Assembly: GCF_964340395.1 (NCBI RefSeq)
Contig: NC_135559.1
Location: 9,359,759 to 9,423,758, forward strand
DNA length: 64,000 bases
Direction: 5' to 3'
DNA from: Glandiceps talaboti
Taxonomy: Eukaryota > Hemichordata > Enteropneusta > Spengelidae
The position numbers and the translations under genes were made by a program. The notes beneath the pieces are model-generated. The model had not been told where the DNA came from. It searched no databases and saw only the letters and a list, made by a program, of their open reading frames with translations. Of the stretch, positions 49,583 to 64,000 are shown piece after piece (within the stretch, counting starts at the first letter, position 1; each line of letters begins with the position of its first letter).

Positions 49583-51389
49583 ATGGCGGCACCGTCATCG
49601 GGGGTTATTGAACGGTTACAACAACTGGAGGCCATTGAGAAAGAGGTTGCAAATATTCTCAGGAATGCAGGTAAGGATATTTTACATAATTTCAAGATGG
49701 AAAATCCACACGTATGGCTCTGCTGGCGGCATAGGCATATGTTTGATTTCAGAAAATATATAAATTCTGGTTCTCCAAGAACCACACACACACAACGTTG
49801 TTCTATCACCCATCCATGCGTGCACGTGTCGAGTGACCTTTGACCCCAACTCGCATGCATAATCGTACATACATCATTACATGCAGTAAACACATGTGCG
49901 ACACACATTACGTGATTCAGTTCAGAATCTAGCACTAAGCCAACCAATCTGCACCATTGGTACGTTGTGTTGTGCCATGACCAGCCCTGTCGCACTTTCC
50001 ATAAGTATATACAGTGTAACGATATTTTAAAATACTAGAAATTTATCACTGTAATACCAGTCCTGAATCTCATGTTACTTTATATAAGACTCCAAAACTC
50101 AATTATTTTCAAATATACAGCAACAGATTTCTGTACGGTATACATACATATATTCCTATTAACATTGTCCAACATTAGGAGATAGAAAATATGTAGTTAC
50201 TTTATAATGGCAGTTTGCTAGGAGCTCTGAACATATCAATGCCATAGCTGTAAACTTACATCTACAGAGCAAACATCACACTTAACTTGCCATTGCTGTA
50301 AACCTTCATCTACACAGCAAACACCACACTTAGCTTGCCATTGCTGTAAACCTATATCTACACAGCAAACACCACACTTACAACATAGCTTGCCATTGCT
50401 GTAAACCTACATCTACAGAGCAAACACCACACTTAGCTTGCCATCGCTGTAAACCTATACCTACAGAGCAAACGCCACACTAACCTTGCCATTGCTGTAA
50501 ACCAATATCTACAGAGCAAACGCCACACTAACCTTGCCATTGCTGTAAACCAATATCTACAGAGCAAACGCCACACTTAGCTTGCCATTGCTGTAAACCT
50601 ACACCTACAGAGCAAACGCCACACTTAGCTTGCCATTGCTGTAAACTTACATCTACAGAGCAAACACCACACTTAGCTTGCCATTGCTGTAAACTTACAT
50701 CTACAGAGCAAACACCACACTTAGCTTGCCATTGCTGTAAACCTTCATCTACACAGCAAACACCACACTTAGCTTGCCATTGCTGTAAACCTACATCTAC
50801 AGAGCAAACGCCACACTATTATTAAAGCTTGCCATTGCTGTAAACTTACATCTACAGAGCAAACACCACACTTAACTTGCCATTGCTGTAAACCTACATC
50901 TACAGAGCAAACACCACACTATTATTAAAGCTTGCCATCGCTGTAAACCTACATCTACACAGCAAACACCACACTTAACTTGCCATTGCTGTAAACCTAT
51001 ATCTACAGAGCAAACACCACATGCCATTACTATAAACGTATGTCCTGTAAACCTTATCTTATCGTTAGTGTAATTGAATTTTGTTTATTATTTTGGTATA
51101 TTTTGTGTTCACAGGCCAAGCAATACAGGAACTTTCCAAGGACAAGCCTAATGAGAGGATAGTAGAACATCACACCAAACAGTTCCTTAGTTGTTTGGAA
51201 ACTGTAGAAAATGGCCTGACTAAACAGATTTGTTACTTGACTCAAGTTTCCACTGGACATCCACATGAAGGATCTAGCTATTCTGCACAGAAGGACGCCA
51301 AAATGGCTCTACACAGACTTGAACATGCAAAGACTAAACTCAATGAACTAGCAAGGACTTGTTCGTCGAATATTAATAACGGAAACTGA
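49583..51389 (+). CDS. MED11: Mediator complex subunit 11 (two coding exons)
   Basis: MED11 is a small head-module subunit of Mediator that pairs with MED22 and helps link RNA polymerase II to general factors. Coding exons 49583-49670 and 51115-51389 join in phase 1 to a 120-residue helical protein (human MED11 has 117). Conserved landmarks are ERLQQLEAIEKEVANILRNAG, split here as ERLQQLEAIEKEV plus ILRNAG, then QELSKDKPNER, the CYLTQVSTGHPHEGSSYSAQ block and LNELARTC. The ATG at 49583 gives the family's usual length. An upstream ATG at 49364 in a separate exon (to 49436, donor GTATTC) can splice to an acceptor at 49552 and stay in frame, adding 34 residues; whether it is used is unknown. The intron holds about 820 bp of a 48-bp minisatellite. 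Confidence 0.95.
50222..51040. repeat. 48-bp minisatellite filling the MED11 intron, about 17 copies
   Basis: Units CTTGCCATTGCTGTAAACCT plus ACATCTACAGAGCAAACACC and ACACTTAG. Two units carry a TATTATTAAAG insertion at the same place and one carries CAACATAG, showing local unit duplication. Confidence 0.96.
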
Positions 51390-51857
51390 ATCATTCACTG
51401 GCAGTGAATGCAAGACGTGGTGTATTAGAGTAATCCCTCACACACAGTCTGTGTTCTCCCCAGATGGAAACCAGCAGAGTCGGTGGTAATTTGCATAACA
51501 AACAGGGTATTGTTATAGCAACACTTCCTGGTTCTTCCAGTACTATGGATTGGAATGGGTTTGGAGGCTCCTGCAAGCCAAATAACAGCACAAGTGTTCT
51601 TTCAAGTCCTGGAGATGATGCATAAGAATGTTCCTCAAGGAGGAAGGGGGAGTGTGGGTACGAGTACAGGATTTTCCTATCGTGGAAAAGTAATGTTCAA
51701 AAAATTGCTGATAACAATGTGACAGATGCTAAAGGAAGTCGTTCTGGAGTTCAAATTTCCTTGAAAAACACCTTTAAAAGCTCAAGTAAAGCGATTCCTA
51801 TTTTTTTATCACATTCATATCGGGTATAAAATAACACAAATGATACTTGCCAGTTTT
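51390..51857 (+). other. MED11 3' UTR and flank
   Basis: No further gene is seen. No clear AATAAA lies within the first 450 bases after the stop. Confidence 0.45.
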
Positions 51858-52188
51858 AAAGTGGCCATATGGATGAGGATTGGGTATTTATTTCGGATTT
51901 TTAATTTATAAAACAATTTTATTATGGCATCCTACTTGAAAAGTCAATGTGAAACAACATAGACCAACGCTGTGTTTGTAGCTCAATACATTGCAAAAGA
52001 TTGATAACTGTGTACTATAACAAACTTTTTTTTTTACACATTTTTGAGCTTTTTTGCAATGTATTGAGCTACAAACACAGCGTTGGTCTATGTTGTTTCA
52101 CATTGATTTTTCAAGTAGGACGCCATGAAAAAATTGTTATATAATTTTTTTAAAAAAATGCCCAATCCTCATTGATATGGCCACTTTA
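51858..52188. mobile_element. AAAGTGGCCAT-family MITE, copy 1
   Basis: Long inverted arms. AAAGTGGCCATATGGATGAG on the left and CATTGATATGGCCACTTT on the right are followed inward by TTGGGTATTTATTT, then ATAGACCAACGCTGTGTTTG and its complement. It is the best-preserved of three copies. Confidence 0.87.
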
Positions 52189-53076
52189 ATGTTATCAATT
52201 TGTAAATAATGTTACCAGTGGTCATAAAGTCAGCTGATTACAGAGAGTGTCATTACTGCATGGTAGCAGCTGTTAGAGTCACTCTAGTCAGTATTGATAC
52301 AGCCTCTATGATGTTAGTGTTCAATGGCTCTGTTTGATACAACTATGCAGAAACCAGTAACAAACTGTATATGCTATACTTTAAGATGGTAAGATTGAAT
52401 GGATAATTTTTTTGTACAATTTTTGTCTAAATGAAATGAGCTAATGTGTCACCATGCAGACATCAAATGCAGATGTCAGAACATCGGTGCCCGTGTGTGT
52501 GTGTCTATAGTTGCAGTACATCTAAATGTTCTTGACCTGAAGAGGGTTTACACAAAATGTAGCAAGAAATTGTAATCTTTCTAGAGCAGTTTCTCTTTGG
52601 TTTCTGCGGTGTTGTATCAAGCAGAGTCAGTGAACACTATTGTGAAGTGGGCTGTATACTTGCTTTGAACTGGTAACATTGTTTTCTGATTGATTACATC
52701 TTGAGTGACCAAGCACTTGAAAAAGATTTAATGTATATTCCGGCATAAAGTGAAATTGTTTTGATGGGTGTTAAAGTGCAGATTTTTTAGCAGTGTAATA
52801 GACAACAAAACTGAAAGTTATACATAATTGAAGGGGAGTTGTTGTAGGGAAAAGTGAAATCAATATTAAATGAACAGAAATTACTGTGTTTCCTTTTTCA
52901 TACAGACTAAAGTCCAGAATTGGATGTACAAAGAAACAAACAAAAAAGGTGTGCTACATTGTGGGAGAGAATAGATTTACTACCAAAGTGACTTTAGTCG
53001 TAGAGTTTCGATCAGGTCAGGTGGCATGATGTTTTGTACATCTTGCACAGCATTTATTGGTACAAATTATACAAAG
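52189..53076. other. intergenic, no gene seen
   Basis: AT-rich, with no convincing exon or RNA gene. Confidence 0.45.
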
Positions 53077-53245
53077 AAAATATAGACACTGATAGTGTTA
53101 TATTTTATCTCACTGCGAACACAAACATAAATAAACAGCTTTGTGTTTGAATCTTCCTTGTTTCATCCGACAGTGGTGTTGATTTGTGTTCACAGTGAGA
53201 TAAAATGTATCATATATGTTTGCACTCTATCAGTGTCTGTATTTT
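53077..53245. mobile_element. 169-bp inverted-repeat element
   Basis: AAAATATAGACACTGATAGT and ATTTTATCTCACTGCGAACA on the left are mirrored by GTTCACAGTGAGATAAAAT and CTATCAGTGTCTGTATTTT on the right. A small MITE with no coding capacity. Confidence 0.75.
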
Positions 53246-53529
53246 GTGTGTGCAATTCTCAACAGAAACTTGTGAGAGACAGAAAAAAAAAACATTGGCA
53301 ACTAAATTGAAACTGTATAGTCTCTTGTTTGGTAGTACAACTCTTAACCCTCAGTATGTAAAACTTATGATTATCCCCAAATCCAGTGTAAAAGTATACA
53401 CTTTGATGATCAGCAGTACAAAACAAGTGAATCGTCAATGACTAGACAGTAAACATAGACACCAGAAAACATAGTCTACACTGCATTGAAAGCTAAATAT
53501 AATAATGGTTGTAATAGTAGACTTACTTA

Positions 53530-53782
53530 AGTTTTTGAAGTGAGTACGAAGCTTTCGTCCAAATCGCTCAGACATCATCAGTGTAATGATGTTATGCTGT
53601 TTGGTCAGGTGACCTCCTAATGGAATCACCTGACAGTAGACTACTATAAGTAGGTGGGAGATGGTATCCACAGTCATGGTTGATAGACGGCTGCTGATGT
53701 TGTGTAATTCAATGGACTCTCATCATTACACTGATGACGTCTGGGTGATTCGGACGAAAGCTACATAGTCACTTGAAAAACT
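53530..53782. mobile_element. inverted pair of hammerhead-like termini (Penelope-like remnant?)
   Basis: Two 62-bp arms (53530-53591 and 53721-53782) are inverted. Read outward, each contains CTGATGA, a short stem (GTCT...GGAC) and GAAA, the core order of a hammerhead ribozyme. On plus the core is at 53731-53759. Penelope-like elements carry hammerhead motifs in their terminal repeats. No reverse transcriptase is visible, and a proper stem III with cleavage triplet could not be confirmed. Confidence 0.5.
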
Positions 53783-54733
53783 AGATTCCTGGAATTTTTT
53801 TTTTAATTATTATTCCAGGAAGTTAACTTGACTATTACTACTATGCAAAATAGATAGTCAAGTATCAATTTCTATTCTGCTGCAATCATTGTTGTGATGG
53901 TCATCATTCACTGTCAACAGTTTTCAGCAAAATTTGGTCGATGTCGTTGCATATGTTGTGGCTGTCGGTGTATCATCGATATGGTAAAATAAACGTACGT
54001 ACTACATCATTAGTTTGGTTAAGATCCTTCTCAAACTAAAAACAAGATATGCATTAACTCTGGAACTTTTGTGAATGTTTGACAGTTTCATAGACAGGAA
54101 ATGACATTAAGTACATCAAAATTACATGCAATAAAACCAACCAAATTTATCCACTTGTGTGTGTTTCTCTCTTTCCTGAACAAAACTTGACTCAATTTCA
54201 TGTTCATATTCCTTTATTATAAATTTCAATATCTCAGTTATACAAATAATATCAAGAATGAAACTTTATAGCTTCACTGTAACTATTGGTTACAACAATT
54301 CATTCTTCTGAACAACTATGTTTGTACATACATGTAAGTAACAGCCCCCCCCCCCCCCCCCCCGTCAACAATAGTGCCCTCTACGGCAGACAATGCAAAT
54401 TTACATTCAAGTCAGAAGTACATAATTCTGATTACATAATACACAAATGATAAGAAAGTGTGCCATTGGAACAGTAGAACGTGTGATAATATTGCATTCA
54501 AAGTTCGACGAAAAATAACATAACTATATCTTAAAACTATAAACAACGGGAATTCTTGGCCATATATAATTGGCAGATTACATTCTTTTGAGACTTGAGT
54601 ATTTCCTCTTAAAATGTACACAAATTTATCACAAATCAAACTTTTCAGTTCACATGTGGTATCACTTGTACACAGGTAGTGTATTTGCGTATCTCAATGT
54701 GATGCAAATGATATGCAAATATATTATCATACT
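53783..54733. other. intergenic, no gene seen
   Basis: AT-rich DNA with a poly(C) tract at about 54345-54363 and nothing else supportable. Confidence 0.45.
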
Positions 54734-55358
54734 TAGTCTCAGTTACCCAGACTCTCACCACTGTGGGCTCTACTAAGAAACCACCTAGATGAGAGCCTGG
54801 GGAAACGTAATCCAAAGTTGCCTGCACCGAATCTCTTTCTCAGAGTAGTATTTGCTGGGGAATATTTCATGTCCAACATTTGCAGGATTAATGATCCAGG
54901 TACCTTCATGACAGTTTATCATGTTTCTGGTACCGTTGATTGATACATCTTAATTACAACAAATAAGCCTTGTAAGCCAATAGGGAACTTGCAAACCCAC
55001 CATGTTGAAAATTGCATCATGGGAAATGTGATAATAAATACTAATCAAATAGTATTGTAAACAATAATGTTACATTGTTTGTAACCACAAATAATCAATT
55101 CATAGTGACCCTGACAATTGTGGGAGGTTTATTTTATCAGTAGCTCCAGATGAGGTATTCTGATAACTACAGATAATCCCATAGTCCTTTGCATCTGAGC
55201 ATGCTCAGTCTGGATTGCAAGTTCCCTATTTTCCATGACTTAGAGGAAATGTACTACGTGACTTCCAGTGCGGGTGACTTTGGATTACATTTCCCTAGAC
55301 TTGTTATGGGTGGTCTCATAGTAGAGCCCCAGCTGTGAGAGTCTGGGTAACGGAGACT
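54734..55358. mobile_element. 625-bp inverted-repeat element with a nested insertion
   Basis: GTCTCAGTTACCCAGACTCT, GGGCTCTACTAAGAAACCAC and AACGTAATCCAAAGT on the left are mirrored on the right (ACTTTGGATTACATTTCCC, GGTCTCATAGTAGAGCCCC, AGAGTCTGGGTAACGGAGAC). Arms are about 120 bp. The centre is occupied by another element. Confidence 0.82.
54979..55230. mobile_element. 252-bp MITE nested inside 54734-55358
   Basis: Perfect 16-bp inverted termini AATAGGGAACTTGCAA and TTGCAAGTTCCCTATT lie inside the larger palindrome. No clear target duplication is visible. Confidence 0.78.
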
Positions 55359-55655
55359 ATACCATACTATATTACAAGTGTTGCAAGATAACCTCAGTAG
55401 TCTGGACATGTGACTGGTTGTGAAACTACTTCTAAATATAAACGTCCTATAAAACAAGATTACAGAATACTGAGTTAGTGGAAACCTGGATTTTAAAAAC
55501 AAAGAAGTTGATATTCAAGTGTATGTACATGTATTCAGAATAATCTGTTACCATGGTTACATAAATACAAGCATGTTTCTACCACTACTTCTGGGTCTAC
55601 CAATTCACTAAATCTGAATTGAGATATAACAGCAGCTGCCTTAGTTTTGGCAAGT

Positions 55656-55840
55656 TAAGACAGACACCAACTACAATTATAATTGTGGCATGTAGCAGTT
55701 TTAACATAAATGGGTAATAGTGACGCCTTGATGATGTGGATATAATCACCCTGTAATCAAGGAAATGTAAACACTGAAATTCCATGAAAATGTACCCCGG
55801 AAGCATATGTCTTCCCAAACACTGAACCATTCTACTGTGA
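55656..55840. mobile_element. AGATAGACACAAAC-family MITE, copy 3 (truncated)
   Basis: It shares AAGACAGACACCAACTA, GATGTGGATATAATCACCC and TGTAATCAAGGAAATGTAAAC with the other copies. The right end is missing, probably replaced by the AAAGGGGAA-type fragment that starts near 55848. Confidence 0.65.
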
Positions 55841-55847
55841 GTATCAA

Positions 55848-56015
55848 AAGGGAACGCCCCTCCTCGAAATAAAAATATTTCCGTAAACTGCGGGTTCTGG
55901 CGTCATTTCATGATTTAACATCACATAAGTTTCTTGTGATTGTCACAAAACACCAAACTGTATCTTGCTTCACGTTAATCGTCCTATCTGGTGTCCAGTG
56001 TTGTCTCATGATTTT
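55848..56015. mobile_element. AAAGGGGAA-family MITE, decayed left half
   Basis: AAGGGAACGCCCCTCC, CATTTCATGATTTAACATCA and CTTGTGATT match the left arm of the copy at 43520. It abuts a truncated AGATAGACACAAAC-family copy. Confidence 0.65.
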
Positions 56016-57404
56016 TTTTTCTCACCATTTGAAACGTTACAAATTGATATTTATAAAAATAAAACTAATGTACTTTTTATGAAGAGCAAAAGTAAATTCC
56101 TTGCCATAATATTCAATAACTAATATTTCCAGATTTCTATACTTTTAAACTGGCATAAATTTGTTCATAAACTTCAACCAATAACAAAATATTTACAGAT
56201 TTGTATGTTACATAATGCAAATTCATATTGAGTAGAACAGTGTTCTCCACTGCAAAGTAGCATAGCAAAGTAGCTGATTTGCATAACTAAATAGTTTGCT
56301 ATGCAAATTAGTTCTGAAATCATATGATAGGGACCTATGTCAAAAAAAACTTAGTAGCTGATTTGCATAACTGAATAATTTGTTATGTAAATGAACCCCA
56401 TTCTTTGTATAAAAGTGACAGGGGCCTATGTTTTTTTACCTCTGGAAAGAACACTGAAAATATACTAGTACAAAGGGTACAAAACTATCAAATTTATTGA
56501 AGTGCCCTTCTGTGAAAAACCTCATAAAATAGCACAAACTAATGCACAATGCAATTTATTTCGTTGACCTTTGTTGTGCAATCTCTGTAAATTTTATTTA
56601 TATCAATTTTTCTTCATATAAATAACCGTACATTCATCATTACATACAATCCTTGGAGAATCGGGTAAAAATGGGAAAGGTTTTGGATAATTAAAAAATC
56701 AACTCCAAAAGGAAAATTGAATGAAATGGAAATCCAAAGTTTTTCTTTCCTGATTTCATTTATGGTGGAATGTTTGTGATGAATTTTCTTCTGTTGGCAC
56801 AACGGTGTGGTCACAATTCTCAGTGTTTTCTCCAAAATAAACCTCTATTTTTTTTAAGTCATTTTCTCAACTTGAATATATATAACAGATAATATCTAAT
56901 TCATCAAGTTTTCTTGCAAATTACTACAATCTGAAAATAAAACTGGCATCCTGCCCACTGGCATGTAGCCAAATTGGCACAAGGCCAACAGGCATATAGC
57001 CATTTTGGCGCAAGGCCAACTGGCACTTAAACAGTTAAAATGAAAGTAATGAGCTGTCTGCAAAATTGTAAATTCTCAATAAAGTTCCACTGTGCGTCTA
57101 AAACGTTTCTTCAAATATGTTTAGGTAAAATATTCTTGAATATTTCTTGGTAAAATGTGTCCTTGAATATTGTACAGAGTTTTATGTTGTAAGGTTAGAA
57201 AACAGTCAGGCAGGAAATTGTTATATATTTTGCAATGGATTTGAATGCAGAAAACCAAAGAAAATTCATTGATATCAATCAAAATATCAGCGATATCTGA
57301 AATGACTCAGACAGCCTAGTTTTGTCATAAATGTTACTATGTCTACAACCATGGCAGTTTACCTAATAAATGTAATGAAGGAGTCAACAGACTCTATTAC
57401 ATGG
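56016..57404. other. intergenic stretch with low-copy local duplications
   Basis: A segment of about 100 bp with TAGCTGATTTGCATAACT is duplicated (about 56270 and 56355). A shorter unit with GCACAAGGCCAACAGGCAT recurs near 56990. No gene is seen. Confidence 0.5.
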
Positions 57405-57776
57405 TTGACAGTACCCATATGAGTGAAAAATGGTATTTATTTTTGGATTTTTAATCAATAAAACAGCTTTTACTTTTAGACTAATATGTTTTCCTACTTG
57501 TAAGCAACAATGTTACACAACATGGACTAAGTTCTTGTTTGTAACTCAATAAATTGCAAAACAAAATTTTAAACATTTGAAATGCTTATGTAAATTAAAC
57601 ATTTTACATATTTGTAGCATTTTGAAATTTTGTTGTAATTGGTAATAATCAGTTGGTTATAAGTTGGTGGATGCTGTTTCACATTTTTTTGAAGTAGGAC
57701 AACAGAGTAGAGTTGTTTTATGAATTTAAAAAATCCAAAATTAATACCCATTTGTCATCCATATGACCACTTTAAT
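57405..57776. mobile_element. AAAGTGGCCAT-family MITE, copy 2
   Basis: It shares GGTATTTATTTTTGGATTTT, TGTAACTCAATAAATTGCAA and CATATGACCACTTTAAT with copy 1. The left terminus is decayed. It lies just past the 3' end of the SAM gene. Confidence 0.78.
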
Positions 57777-57928
57777 ATCAAAGCTGCCATTTCAGTGTAA
57801 AGTCCTGTTGCATTTTAAATTAGTAACATCGGAATTCATCACTACCTTATTTTGACAACATAGTCACTAAAATCTCACTTGTTCATGACGGAATTTGTTG
57901 ACGAAATATTCATCATGATAGGGTTTGT

Positions 57929-63960
<6,032 letters not shown>

Positions 63961-64000
63961 GTTCTTTTTATTTAGTACCTAATAGAGCAAGTGTGTATGT

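Noticed and set aside
50222-51040. CRISPR-like array
   Set aside because: The repeats are contiguous without spacers, in an animal intron.

Overview
The window is intron-rich, AT-rich nuclear DNA from an animal, most likely an invertebrate deuterostome or another slowly evolving bilaterian. It holds conserved metazoan genes with many short exons, many microsatellites and poly(C)/poly(G) tracts, and a heavy load of small inverted-repeat elements. The phylum cannot be fixed from the sequence alone; hemichordate or cephalochordate affinity is a guess.

Layout. (1) 726-11428, plus strand: a beta-arrestin gene lacking only its first coding exon(s), with nine phase-consistent exons ending in the clathrin- and AP2-binding tail. 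(2) About 11.4-22.5 kb: non-coding DNA with a 62-bp tandem repeat, a 519-bp fold-back element, a 190-bp hAT-type MITE with an 8-bp target duplication, and copies of a short CTGTAAGG...CTTACAG family. (3) 22613-24202, plus: a single-exon secreted protein with a collagen stalk and three tandem beta-sandwich-like repeats. (4) 24.2-30.2 kb: its 3' end, LINE and SINE fossils. (5) 30282-47180, minus: a complete 17-exon SAP130 (SIN3-HDAC co-repressor) gene whose exons chain in phase to 1004 codons plus a stop; nearly every large intron carries its own tandem repeat or inverted-repeat element. (6) 49583-51389, plus: MED11 (Mediator head), head-to-head with SAP130 across an apparent shared promoter, with a large 48-bp minisatellite in its intron. 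(7) 51.4-57.9 kb: non-coding, rich in nested inverted-repeat elements. (8) 57929 to beyond 63.9 kb, minus: the 3' part of a proline-rich, tyrosine-motif, SAM-domain docking protein, including a 21-nt micro-exon.

The genes do not form a pathway. Arrestin and the SAM protein are cytoplasmic signalling factors, SAP130 and MED11 are nuclear transcription factors acting in opposite directions, and the collagen protein is secreted. Arrestin and MED11 lie about 38 kb apart here; ARRB2 and MED11 are neighbours on human 17p13.2, which suggests old linkage. The most unusual content is the repeat fraction: at least ten distinguishable inverted-repeat families or loci, several with multiple copies in this one window, plus nested insertions, a hammerhead-like inverted pair, and splice sites built from or duplicated by repeats.
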